This document shows, one piece after another, positions 22,702 through 34,133 of a stretch of 64,000 nucleotides of DNA. Every line of letters begins with the position of its first letter. Within the stretch, counting starts at the first letter, position 1. The stretch spans positions 25,145,948-25,209,947 of the forward strand of contig OZ024831.1 in NCBI GenBank assembly GCA_964016985.1. Reading direction: 5' to 3'. The notes beneath the pieces are model-generated. The model was not told where the DNA came from, did no database searches, and saw only the letters and a list, made by a program, of their open reading frames with translations. The translations under genes were made by a program, and so were the position numbers. Source of the stretch: Anodontia alba (taxonomy: Eukaryota; Mollusca; Bivalvia; Lucinida; Lucinidae).

Positions 22702-22980
22702 CATCATGAAAACATGCTTATATAGTTTTGACCCCCCTTAAACCCCACTTTTATACAATAAAGCTGGGGATTACAGAGGTATACATTAATTTTCTTATTT
22801 CTGCTCAAAAACATAGATTGTGGGTACTCGTTAGAACCGCCTTGCCGAGGCGGTTTTAACCAGTGCCCAGAATCTATGTTTTGAGCAGATATATAAAAAA
22901 GATCAGATTTTTTTATCTAAAATTTTCCTTTTTTGGTTGTAAAATGTTCAATATATTTGAATAGGTGTGTTTTCGTAATG
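22702..22980 (+). mobile_element. Palindromic MITE family P1, copy 2
   Basis: CATCATGAAAACATGC ... GTGTTTTCGTAATG with the central GGGTACTCGTTAGAACCGCC hairpin. Confidence 0.8.
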
Positions 22981-23117
22981 TTGATAAAATTGTCTCGCTT
23001 CAAAATGTATCACTTCCAATCAATTGATATTGTGTAATGTATTGATGTGCAGCAAAGGCCCTTGTGACATTTTGCGGCTTTGCTAGCTGATTTGGATCTT
23101 TACTGTTTGCTAACATG

Positions 23118-23384
23118 CATTACGAAAACATACCTATATAATTTTGACGCCCTTAAACCCCATTTTTATATAGTGAAAATGGGGTTTACAGGAGTATACA
23201 TTATTTTTTTTATTTCTGCTCAAAAACATAGATTATGGGTACTCGTTAGAACCGCCTTGCCAAGGCGGTTCTAACGAGTACCCACAATCTGGGTTTGGAG
23301 TAGAAATTTAAAAAAAATATCAAAGTTCTTTATCTGAAAATTTTCAGTTTTTGGATTTCTATATATAGGCGTGTTTTCGTAATG
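23118..23384 (+). mobile_element. Palindromic MITE family P1, copy 3
   Basis: CATTACGAAAACATACC ... GTGTTTTCGTAATG. The central arms GTTAGAACCGCCTTG / CAAGGCGGTTCTAAC are perfectly complementary. Confidence 0.85.
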
Positions 23385-23656
23385 TCCTTTATTGTTATCA
23401 CAGATAAAACTTCTATGTCTAAATTTAAATTAACTGTAATATTCCAAATACCAGATAATCAATGGAAACTCTTTTAATAGTTACGAAAAGATCTTTAAAT
23501 TTACCCTGGATTGAAACACGTGTAAACATTTGATTAAGAAATAGCATATGGATCCATCCCGAAAATATTAAACTACAGAGCTGTGTTGCAGATTTCATAC
23601 AGAAAGATTATATAAATGTAGCGTATGTTCATAAATACAACGCCCAAAAGCTGCAA

Positions 23657-23660
<4 letters not shown>

Positions 23661-23709
<49 letters not shown>
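23661..23709. repeat. (TC)n microsatellite
   Basis: About 24 TC repeats followed by a short GT run. Confidence 0.97.
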
Positions 23710-23712
<3 letters not shown>

Positions 23713-23782
23713 GTGTGTGCGCCCGCGCGCCTGAGTGCATGTTACTTTCCACTATTTTATGAGCCTGTCGCTTGTACAGTTA

Positions 23783-24063
23783 CATCACGAAAACATGCCT
23801 ATATAAGTTTTACCCCCTTAAACCCCACTTTTATATAGTAAAACTGGGGTTTACTGGGGTATACGTTATTTTGCTTATTTCTGCTCAGAAACTTAGATTG
23901 TGGGTACTCGTTAGAACCGCCTCACTGAGGCGGTTCTAACGAGTACCCACAATCTATGTTTTGAGCAGAAAAATGAAAAAAATGTAAAAAAATTTTATCT
24001 GAAAATTTTCAGTTTTTGGAGGTGACATTTTCTATATATTTGAATAGGCGTGTTTTCGTAATG
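23783..24063 (+). mobile_element. Palindromic MITE family P1, copy 4
   Basis: CATCACGAAAACATGCC ... GTGTTTTCGTAATG with a complete central hairpin (GTTAGAACCGCCTC / GAGGCGGTTCTAAC). Only ~400 bp from copy 3, same orientation. Confidence 0.88.
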
Positions 24064-24269
24064 ATATTAAATGTGCCTCATAAAAGACATGGGTTAGTTC
24101 CTGGTGTTCTATGATTGAAATCTAATCAGAAGGAAAGAAATAAAAAAAGTCCGCATATGACATGAAGATCTCTTTTCGCATGATTCGGCTCAAAAGTGCA
24201 TGTATTCTGTTCAACAAGTCCATTGTTAGTAGAAGGCGTGGAATACTGGTGATCTAGAACCCTTAACTC

Positions 24270-24490
24270 TTAAAGCTACAATCACAACTGCAGCAAACGC
24301 AATTTTTATATATTTATTATTATTATTATTATTTCTATAGGATAAAGTCTTGAAATTTTATGTGAATCGTATGCCAAAAAAGGACCCTTAAGTATTTAAG
24401 AAAAAAAAAAAAGCCAATCACAACTGCAGCAGACGACATTTTAAATACTTGTTTTATTTTCATTATCATTATAATTATTATTGCTATTAT

Positions 24491-24521
<31 letters not shown>

Positions 24522-24720
24522 TTTATATAAAATGTCGATATTGTCTTCTGTGAATCGTCTGCTGCTTGGCAGATGATTCACATGAAATATCAAGACTTAT
24601 TTGCTATGAAATATACAAAAAATAAAATGTCTGCTGCAAATTTTGCTTGGCGCTATAAGAATTAATTATTATTCACATATTATATATACCCTGAATATTA
24701 AGACACTAACTGCCTACCAT
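24270..24720. repeat. Repeat with CAATCACAACTGCAGCAGACG, ATT microsatellites inside
   Basis: CACAACTGCAGCAAACGC and CACAACTGCAGCAGACGAC begin two successive half-copies, each running into (ATT)n. The end AATGTCTGCTGCAAATTTTG, then GAATTAATTATT, CCCTGAATATTAAGACAC recurs at 34040-34320. Confidence 0.65.
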
Positions 24721-24957
24721 AGTTGTTCCTAAAATATGAAGAACTTTTTTCTCCTACTTCTGTTTGTGTCTACACATTCCTAGATGAGCTGCAAACAGCG
24801 TAGACCCTAATAAGACGCTTCGTTTTGCAGCGTCTAATCTGTTTACACTGTTTGCGCAGGCCTGTATGTCCCTATACTTAGGACTAATACGGTATTCTGA
24901 CGGTAAGTGCTTAATATCTAATTTCAGTCCTGAAAAGCGACAGTGTATGCTGTGTAA

Positions 24958-25316
24958 CATACCGTATTCGACCTAATTACCGCACTGTGCACCTAGGTTT
25001 TTCAAAATTTCTGGAAAAACTTGTAGTAAAATCCACCTAACAAGGGTACGCTTTAAAGAAAGGTCAGCAGAGGACTTCATGAGGAGCATATTCAATGAAG
25101 CTTATGCGATATGATTTTCTGAATTTTTTTTCAAAAGCATTTGTTGTGGTTACTCGTTTGAATTGCCTCGACTTGCTGAGGCAATTCAAATGAGTACTCA
25201 CAATAATTGTTGTTATAAAGTAGATAAAAATACACTGACTGTAATCTAAAGACTAATAAATTGATTAACTGTGCACTTATAGGAGCATGTGCGGTAATTA
25301 GGTCGAATACGGTATG
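24958..25316. mobile_element. 359-bp MITE with perfect 28-bp TIR
   Basis: Positions 24958-24985 and 25289-25316 are exact inverted copies (CATACCGTATTCGACCTAAT, continuing TACCGCAC). A central hairpin (GAATTGCCTCGACTTGC / GAGGCAATTC) lies at ~25160-25195. Perfect ends suggest recent activity. Confidence 0.88.
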
Positions 25317-26159
25317 AATAATGTAGGCTTACGTTTATTTCTGATGACTAAACTCAAACAGAGATTCTTTGCATAACAATAATAACAGCATTTCAGTCAT
25401 ATCGATACGACGGAAGAACAGAACAGAGCAGAAAATTTATTCAAACTTTTTTCTAAACATATACTACACATATACGGGTCACAATAAAGTAATTAAGTTT
25501 TTTAAAAAAACAAAGATGGCACCAGAGGTTGGAAGGATGATACAGAAAGGCTCTATACAAGGAAACGCCGTACAGTGAAGATCTGAATTACGTCTATAGC
25601 GACATTTGAACCCTGGTCCTCGAGTTCTAAAAGAAAGCTAACCCGCGAATCTCGCAGATGCTTTTTGCCTTCTTATTACACTTACAGTAGACTCTCGTTA
25701 TCTCGAATTCCAAGGGACTCTCTGAAACACTTCGAGATATCCGTACCTGGACATATCAGAGTTGCGGAAGTGAGGAAAACAATAAATCGAACAACCACAT
25801 TTAACAAATGAGTATGTAATTTGACTCCTGAAGTTAGAAATACAGTAGCGATTACGTTTTTCTTGTCCGTTTATGCGTTTGGGGTGCGTTTTAAAATCGT
25901 GGCATAACGTTTGCGTTTCGACAACGTTTCTAGCGTTTCATATCGTTTCGGCCAATCAAATTACAGAGCAAAGCGTTTCACTCAAACGCTTAATTTGCAT
26001 ATGCGCACTGAGGAGATACAAACGTTTTCTCGAAACGCTTTTCACCGTTTCGGCCAATCAGCTTGCCTTATCGAAACGCTTTTTCCGTTTCGGCCAATCA
26101 TTTGACCGTTTCGCACTGTTTGTATGTTAGACCAATCGAATCATAAATACCTGTTGGAC

Positions 26160-29100
26160 CGTATTAAACCGTGTTTATTACAACTAAAGTACTCTGTATC
26201 TACGTATTAAAATTATATTTATTTTATTTTATTTTATTTTATTTATTAATATTTTCTTTGTAAAATATATTTTGGTATTTTCGAAAGAATTAACATGATT
26301 AATTATTATACTTTGTGAAGCCTATTATTTTTACACTGCAATCATGACAATCAACGTCTTTTGACAATTAAATGTTTTAGCACATAGTACTCAGTATAAA
26401 ATATTTAGCAGATGACATTTTGAAGTTTATATATATTTCCTGAAAACAGATTTTGGCATTTCATACAAATTGCCTGCAAATGATTTTACAATATCAGAAT
26501 GCCTTAACCAAGAAAATATTTATTTATTTTATTTATCTTACTTTTATATTTTATTTCATTTTTATTTATTTTTTTTTTATTTTATTTTATTTTTATTTAT
26601 TATTATTATTATTTTTTATTATTATTATTGCATAATTTTAGATGTATGTAAATGGCTACGATTTGTCATTTAAATCGGCAGACTTTTCTCACTTATTTTG
26701 TTTTTAAGGTGTGCGGTAAAAATGCCAGAGCTGAAAATGCCATATGCAAAAATGTTAGAGGAAAAATGCAACAAGTAAAAATGCCAGAGGCTACCTGTTA
26801 AATGTCATAGGAAATAATCCCATAAGTAAAAATGCCAGAGATAAAACTTATACAAGTTTAGTTCTTTATTTGTCTTCCATGTAGCACAATTTGACAGCAT
26901 CATGGGAAAAGGTGAAAAGATGCAACAAGAGTATATATGTCCAAATAGACTCCCCCATACTCTATATTGGAAGAGTCTAATTCAATGTTAGGCATGTCAG
27001 GTTATGTGATTCAGATAATCCTAGCGAAAAATGACTGAACTGTGCAAACAATGGCTACCCTGATCAAATGCCGCATTTTGCAGTGTCTGATCTGGATCTG
27101 CACTGTTTTCCAATAGCCTGTTTTGGGTCTCCAAATTAAAGTGAGTTAAACTCTTTTCACATCAAAAAAAAAATATAATAATAATAATAATAATATCATC
27201 TGCTTATATCTAAACAAAGCAGGGTAAATGTTAACCTTTACCACTCTGTTTATTCAGCTGACAACAAAGTAATGACATTTTCTTCGTTTTTCCAGAAAAC
27301 AGGATTTGACATTTCATGCCAGTTGTCTCTATTCAAGACAATTTGCATGAAATGTACAGAATGTTCAGTTGATGACATTTTGAAGTATTTTTCTTATGTT
27401 ATCCTGAAAACAGGTGTCGGCTTTTCATACATATTATCTCCACAGGACTTCACTTTCCCTGCAAATTGTCTTCAGTGGAGATTTGCGTGAAATGTCAAAC
27501 CTGTTTTACGGGAGAAAATAAGAAAAGAGGTAATGAATTTGCCATCTGCTGAGTTAGCCCAGAGAGTGATAAAGGTTCAACTGGACAATGAATCATTGAC
27601 ATAATCCATTCTGTTGGTGATATGTGTAGACCACGATCAGACTGCGCGGAAATGCCGGTTCACCTTGGTCTAAGCTGTTCTCAAATACCAAAAGGTCGTT
27701 TCTTATTTCTATTCAAAGGGGCTAATATATATTCAACCAGTGCCGACCAAACCAGATCAGCTTGCGCAGCAGGATCAAGATCAACACCAGTCTGAACTAT
27801 GTCGAACCTGTGAATTGCCATTATTGTTTTGAGTAATATTTCTCCCCCCCCCCCTCCCCCTCACGTCCCTCCCCTCACGCCCCCACCTTTTTTTAAAATG
27901 AAATGTACACTGTCGTTTAGACAAATTGTGCTGGAACAGATGATCTGCTTTACTGAAATTAATTGTTAGATTTATGTGTCACCAATACTAATCCTTTCAT
28001 TAGATCCTTATCCAGTGAAAACGTCCCTCTGAGCATAGCTGTTACTCAGATTAAAGTGAGTGGATCAGTCTAGTGCATAATTGTGTCCACTCAGTTCACT
28101 GATCAGGTCATTAGTATAAAATACTGTAATACATGAATCGCTCAGTATCCATCTAATACACAGACTGATCAGATTTGTAAAATATAAATAGGTCCATTTT
28201 TACTTGTTTGGGCCATTATTTTTCGAATACGATGCACTGTGCACATCATGGCAATTATGTGGACAGTCGGCAAATATCTTGCTGGAGGGCTTTCATGAAA
28301 GTATATTCTCACTATGAAAACATTTTTGGCATGTATATGCAAAGCTGTTAACCTTAAGAACGCTATATTTGAATATTAGAAGACGAAGATCAAATGTATG
28401 GACGAGCAGCAATGACCCAGAGCAGAGTGCGCGGATGCACATTCTAATCTAGTATTTTGCATATTGCAACCTATACTTAAATATTAGAAGACGATGCACT
28501 GGAGAAACAGCGGATCCTTTCGAATAATAATAATAATACAAATGTACAGACGAACTGCAACGAACCAGATCAAAATGCACGGATGAACATACTAATCAAT
28601 GTTGCATTTATAGCATATTGTAGTCTGGATACTCCTAAAAGGGTAATTGGCAAACAGTGGAGACCCAGATCAGATGCCGCAGAACGTGACGTCTGATCAG
28701 GGTATCCACTATTTGCAAATAGTTCAACCATTTGTTTCTCTACATAACATAGTCTGGCATACCTAAAATCGAAATTAGAATCTTCCAGTATATAGGGTGG
28801 GTGAGTTCATTCAGTAACAATAGGTTAAATATTAGAAGATAATGTGCAAGACTATTGGCAAATCGTATCGAATAAGACAATGTACAGATGAGCAGCTACG
28901 AAGCAAATCAGAGTGCGCGGATGCCCTATATTTATCACATATTTTCATGTATTCCTCTTTTTTAATATTGGTAAAATTACTTTGCATCTACATGTATTCG
29001 GTAGTTTAAAATGAAAATGACTTTATATCAAAGATGAATGGATGAAATTGAAATGTTGTTGTTGTTTTTTTTATTTGTTCAAAACTGACTTAGCAGTTTT

Positions 29101-31140
29101 TAAGTAAGTCTTCTTCGATATATATTTTTTTACATTACGTCTGGTGTGTCTTAATTTCAAATATACGAGCAATATATCCTTTTAAGGCATTATCTGTTTA
29201 TGCATGATGTTTCTTTTTTTTTTCTCATCCAAACAGATTTGGAAGTGCACCTGCATATCATAAAACTTCCAATAAACAATACATGGAATGAGTATTTCCT
29301 ATACCTCACCCTCCTTAAGAAATACACAGGCTAATATTATATAACATTTGAAAGAACAAAAAGGAGATAGTATAAATAAAAAAATATGTAAATAAATAAA
29401 AATTGGAAAATATCATGATATTATACGCATTAATTGCACAGTACTCCAGATTCATGTAGCATAGAGTATTTGATAATAATTGATGTGTGTCTTCATTTTT
29501 CCACTAAAATAATTTTGTTGTGTATATTTATTAGAATCACCTCACAGAGGTAATTTTAATGAGTACCAACCATATATTTTCTGGAGGAGAAACATAAAAA
29601 TACAAGATATGATCATAATCATAAATCGATCATAAAGTTTCTCAAATGAACCTCATTTATTTTATTTATTTATTTACTTATTTTTAAAGTCAATAAGAAC
29701 ACTTCAAAAACTGGATCCTAATTCTACTGATGGAGAACTGTATAATAAGTGATAGGAAATTTAAAAAAAAAAATAAAAAAAAAATGATTGTATCCTAAAA
29801 TGTGAATATTTACTTTCTGCAATTGCACAAACTGAATTTTCCGAAACACAGTTATTTCTACAAACTCTGTATGTTTAGAGAATATTCAGATCAGCCTGTA
29901 CGTCTGCACAGTCTGATCAGTCTTCACTACACGCTCTAGAAGATCTACTGCTTCTTCGTCCAGAAAACACAGACTGATAAGATTGCGGGATGTGCAGACT
30001 GATCCACATATTCACTGAAAGTCCATTCTTTTTTGCAGGAATTAAAGTGATTCTGCCAAAAACTGTTAAATTCCTTTTCCGTTGTATATTGCATTTTAAG
30101 ACACACCGTGTTTTCCAGTACTTTCAAAAGTCAATAATCAATCATTCTTAACTGGAAGTTGAAAGGCATTCCTATCATTATTCATTGCTGGGAATGAAAG
30201 AAAAATAAAGATTTTGTTCTTATATTTCCTGTAAAATGGCATTTGACATTTCAAATCCTATTTTTCAGAAAAAATAAAAACAAAATCTTATTAATTTCTT
30301 GTCTGCTGAAACTGCCCCATAGCGTGGTAAATAATTCTTAAATGTCTTTGCGAAAAAAAAAAAGTGCTCCAAAATTATGCTTTTCCTGAGCAATGGATTT
30401 ATTTATTATACCCTTTTTAGTGATTATCTTTTAGTTTGACGAAGCTTTGAAATTGTGCTAATGGAAATTTATGCAGAAGAGGGAATTTGATGATAAACTA
30501 GCATATTAAGACATAAGTGTTAATTTATCCATAATTTATCCATAAAATATGTTGTGGGTATTCATTAGAACTGCCTTTGCGAGGCGATTTTATTAAAAAC
30601 AACCAGCTATATTTTAATGAATAAAAAGAAAAAAAAAAATGCACACCAACCTTTCGCCAAATTACCGACCTTATCTGTTTCTATGTTTAAATCATAAACT
30701 TTACTAATGTCAATAATTTCCCCTTATTAGGCCCCTACCTATAAGGTTGGCCAAAGTCACCAAGAACTTCTTATTTTTATCTGTTTATGGTCATTAGCGT
30801 GTTATGCAATCTAAATTGTGTCTTTAATAGCTAATTGCCACCATCTAACATCCTAAATCATCGCGGAAGGAAAATATAACGAAATACATGTATTTACTCT
30901 AGATTTTTTCCAACCGCTACTTAGCCGCAATCTTGGACAGGGAACTCCCCGTATTCGCGGATACAGTGAAATGTTTATCTGCAAAACCGTGACTTGAAAA
31001 TATATGTTTAGTAATCGTTATTATTATTATTATTACAAATATTACATTCATTAATGTGAGTCTAATCATTGCATACAATATAATCAAGTAGCTTTAATAC
31101 CACTTGATGTAATTCATAATCGAAATATTTATGTACCCAG
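26160..31140. other. Interior of the 5.8-kb element: AT-rich, repeat relics, no gene
   Basis: Contains (TTTTA)n near 26216 and T-rich runs 26515-26630. A degenerate AAAAATGCCAGAG minisatellite lies at 26708-26845 and a P2-like palindrome at 27350-27590. Three spaced copies of an ATATTAGAAGACGA ... GATCAGA(G)TGCGCGGATG segment begin near 28372, 28475 and 28830. P4 is at 28645-28730, and palindromic relics are near 29500-29580 and 30540-30610. Confidence 0.45.
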
Positions 31141-31184
31141 TGTTTGTCTCAGGTGAGAAAATAGTGTGCAACAAACAACTATTA

Positions 31185-31265
31185 CCTGACTGCACCGGCA
31201 AGCATCGAACCCGCGACTCCTGATCACCAGTCAGAAGCGCATCCGACTGAGCTACAGAGTCCGGC
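31185..31265 (-). repeat. tRNA-derived SINE head
   Basis: On the minus strand GGCCGGACTCTGTAGCTCAG begins a tRNA-like segment with an A box TAGCTCAGTCGG and a B box GGGTTCGATGC. The downstream body differs from the SINEs at 49.7 and 62.6 kb, so this is either a truncated copy or a related family sharing the head. Confidence 0.65.
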
Positions 31266-31382
31266 CACTATCACTGTCCGTCAAAACACATTTCCTGTTT
31301 ATTGCATCAGATACTCGTCTCCATAAAATTATTTGACTATTATTTTTATTAATTTTATAACAATTATAATTAAGTGAAATTG

Positions 31383-31383
31383 G

Positions 31384-31412
<29 letters not shown>
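31383..31412. repeat. Poly-A run
   Basis: About 30 A, 120 bp from the SINE head but on its far side, so not clearly its tail. Confidence 0.9.
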
Positions 31413-31414
<2 letters not shown>

Positions 31415-31984
31415 TGTAAAATAAATTGAGTCCGCGGGATTTTGATTGGCTAACTCTGCAAACGCTAAAACGTTTGAAACCAGACATGGTTTCCATGGTT
31501 TTCCGAACGCTAATGTGATTGGTTAATATTTGAAACGCTTGAAACGTTTCAGAAACGATGATCTGATTGGCTAAAACTGTAAACGATCGTTTAAACGTGG
31601 TCGAAACGCTGCGTTTCCAAACCGTTAAAAAGCGTTTTGCATGCGTTTCCGTGGACATGAAAAACGCTGTCACCACTGTATATATAAAATAATGTGGAAA
31701 AGAGGAGAAATTGCTCCTTAGGAGCAATTTCTCCTCTTTTTCACAATATTTTGTTACCTGTTCTTAGATTTCCATGTTAAAACAGGGACCAGAATTTCAC
31801 TTCGATATAAGCGGTTATTCGAGATAAGCGAGGTCGAGATAACGAGGGTCGACTGTATATTGTTATTTCTTGAAGAGTATTATACACATGTACTTGCTTT
31901 TACAAGATATATAAGCAATTTAAGCCCTATTTTCAATTCATTTTTTATTATCTATTTAGTAAACAAACAAATCTACCTCAGGAC

Positions 31985-32165
31985 GTATGCCCAGTGAAAA
32001 TTCGCGCAGTCTGATCAGAATCGTCACTGGGCTCATTTCATATAGCCAAGGATGCAAAGTTTCTTCAACCGGACCACATAGACTGCGGGGATGCGCAGGC
32101 TGATTCGAATCTTCGTTTGGCATACGTGTCAGAAAGAACGTATTCTCGTGTTTTCACGTTCAGGC
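31985..32165. mobile_element. MITE with CAGTCTGATCAGAATC / GCGCAGGCTGATTCGAATC arms
   Basis: GCCCAGTGAAAATTCGCGCAG and the inverted GATGCGCAGGCTGATTCGAA, with flanking TCACTGGGCTC / CGTTTGGC segments, form an imperfect foldback. Fragments of this family occur at ~5200-5290, 14570-14660 and 29880-29940. Confidence 0.5.
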
Positions 32166-32170
32166 TCATA

Positions 32171-32449
32171 CATCACGAAAACATGCCTATTTAATATTGA
32201 CCCCTTTAAACCTCCCTTTTATATAGTAAAACTGGGGTTTACAGGGATATACATTATTTTTCTTATTTTTTGCTCAAAAACATAGATTGTAGGTACTCGT
32301 TAGAACCGCCTCGGCGAGGCGGTTCAAAGAGTACCAACAATCTATGTTTTGAGCAGAAATATGAAAACTATCAGAATTTTTTTTCTGAATTTTTTTCAGT
32401 TTTGGTGGTAAAATTCTCAATATATTTGAATAGGCGTGTTTTCGTAATC
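32171..32449 (+). mobile_element. Palindromic MITE family P1, copy 5
   Basis: CATCACGAAAACATGCC ... GTGTTTTCGTAATC with central GAACCGCCTCGGCGAGGCGG. Confidence 0.85.
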
Positions 32450-32499
32450 CTTTTTCTATAGCAAATACTTTTATTCACATTAATGCTAGCAGGCAGATA

Positions 32500-33855
32500 C
32501 GAGGGATGTTCGAAATGAATTGCTTATTTCTATCTGGAGACTTCAAATTTCAAGTTAGCCCAAAAGTACTCATTTCATGCCCTCGAGGTACTCCCCGTGG
32601 CTAGAAATGCAAAGTTTCTGCCGATGTATCCACTTCTTGAAGGCGTCACGGTACGCTGATTTGGGCACAGTAATAAGGTACTGATGAATGGCAGATCCAA
32701 GTGCCTGTCAGGACTGGTATTTCCGCCCAGCAAGGAATGCTTTCAATTTCGGAAACAAAAAGAAATCTCATGGGGCAAGGTCTGGGGAATACGGGGAGGG
32801 GGGGGTCGGGGGGGTGAGGCAAAACAGTTACTTTTTCTTTCTTCAAAAACGCCGTAACTATTGCGGAGGTATGAGCTGGGGCATTGTCATGTAGAAGACG
32901 GACATGTTTAAAACCAGTGGCAGGGCGTCGTTTCTGATAATACTTTTTCAGTTTCTTCAGTACTACGTCTTTGTAGTACTTTCCGGTGATGCTTTTGCCC
33001 TTTTTCACTGGCACTTTTATTGCGACTCCTTCACCAGAGAAGAAGATTGCATACAAAACCTTCTTTGTACTCAAAGAACGTTTGGCAATTATTGGGCGTT
33101 TGCTGTGTTTAGTGGCCCAGATCTTATTGCTAACCTTTCTGACGGGCTCAAAATAATGGACCCAGGTTTCATCACCTGTGACGACATTGGCAAACTGCTT
33201 TTTGTCATATTTTGGAAACATTTGAAACAGCTTTTTGGCCACTTTAACCCGTTGCCTCTTTTGCTCGTCAGTCAACAGATGTGGCACCCATCTAGCAGAA
33301 ATCTTTCTGACTTTCAAATGCTTCTTCAAAATAAGGTGAACCGTTGATAGTGATATGCTTACCTTTCGTGCAATATCACGAACTGTAAATCTGGCATCTC
33401 CTTCAATGATTTCCTTTATTTTGGAAACGATTTCTTTACGAGATGCAGATTTTGGCCTACCTGATTTCGGTGCATTTTTGATGGACTCTACACCAGACTC
33501 AGATTTCTTTTTCCAACGCCGAACTGTGTCATAAGACACACAAGAAGGTCCAAAAGCAGTAGAAATTTCAGTCATCAGCTTCTTCAAAGAACAACCAAGT
33601 TTTGAGCTAGCTTTGATGTAAGCCCGTATTTCATCTTTTTTGTCGACGCTTCTACCAACCATTTTTACTGCAGTGGTCAATGACTGCGTGTATTCAAATG
33701 GCAAATTTTATGTGTTACACTTAGTCTAACATGTACATTTATACACCATTGTGTAGATATTGAATAGCCCTATACAGGTATGTATTGGTTTTTATCGTGC
33801 CCCACGTGGATATCGAGCTAGAGGACAATAAGCAATTCATTTCGAACATCCCTCG
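32500..33855 (-). mobile_element. Near-complete mariner transposon, lineage 1
   Basis: Ends CGAGGGATGTTCGAAATGAA and the exact inverse TTCATTTCGAACATCCCTCG, flanked by TA at 32498-32499 and 33856-33857. Total 1,356 bp, the usual mariner size. Terminal match of ~25-30 bp is essentially perfect, so this copy is young. It carries one long minus-strand transposase frame (see 32577-33704). Confidence 0.93.
32577..33704 (-). pseudogene. Mariner transposase pseudogene (lineage 1)
   Basis: On the minus strand from the ATG ending at 33704, an intact frame runs through a helix-turn-helix N-terminus (residues ~25-150), a linker SARWVPHLLT, first catalytic segment VTGDETWVHYFEP and second LLHDNAPAHTS. 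Just after VLPHPP the frame shifts within a C-rich run (complement of the G-run near 32797-32816), so the native frame ends in 57 unrelated residues. The expected PYSPDLAP segment lies in another frame, where a stop falls in place of the usual Cys before the third catalytic Asp; a second stop follows ~35 codons on. The enzyme is therefore dead, but only by a few lesions. Not a host SETMAR gene, as no SET domain exon is seen. Confidence 0.92.
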
Positions 33856-34084
33856 TAGAAATTGTTTCACCAACAAATATATTGTCCGATAGAATAATAA
33901 TTGTTTTATAGAAAATATTATTATTTTCATACTATGAGCATAAATATATAGAACAGCTTCTTCAACAAACTGTTTTTAAATATTGAATAAACATATTTCT
34001 TTTAAACAAGTTTACAAAAGACTGAAAAAATAATAAACTATTAAAACGCCAATCACATCTGCAGCAGAAGACATTTTTAAATAC

Positions 34085-34095
34085 TTGTGTGTGTG

Positions 34096-34131
<36 letters not shown>
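34085..34131. repeat. (GT)n microsatellite
   Basis: GT repeats with one GGGG interruption, inside the 34.0-34.3 kb repeat at the place where the sister copy (24.5 kb) has (ATT)n. Confidence 0.95.

Positions 34132-34133
<2 letters not shown>

Larger units (their letters stand above)
25843..31678. mobile_element. 5,836-bp non-autonomous TIR element with motif-rich subterminal regions
   Basis: Left end CAGTAGCGATTACGTTTTTC, continuing TTGTCC; right end inverted CAGTGGTGACAGCGTTTTTC, continuing ATGTCC. TA flanks both sides (25841-25842, 31679-31680). Both subterminal ~300 bp are packed with AAACG(C/T)TT and CCAATCA motifs: CGTTTCGGCCAATCA three times on the left; TGATTGG/GATTGGCTA with AAACG on the right. 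The middle 5.3 kb has microsatellites, MITE relics and a SINE head, but no transposase frame. Superfamily unknown. Confidence 0.75.
25685..31855. mobile_element. 320-bp TA-target MITE copy 2, split by a 5.8-kb insertion
   Basis: 25685-25842 and 31679-31855 together reproduce the 1012-1331 element: left CAGTAGACTCTCGTTATCTC, right GGGTCGACTG then TA. The break falls in the TATATA stretch after GAAGTTAGAAA. Confidence 0.85.

Noticed and set aside
31185..31265. Functional tRNA gene
   Set aside because: A/B-box-like motifs are present, but acceptor and anticodon stems do not fold convincingly and the same head occurs attached to SINE bodies elsewhere.
32646..33704. A 352-codon frame that could be named a SETMAR-like or host gene
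   Set aside because: It is a mariner transposase inside perfect TIRs and TA duplications, frameshifted before the last catalytic Asp. No SET-domain exon is nearby.
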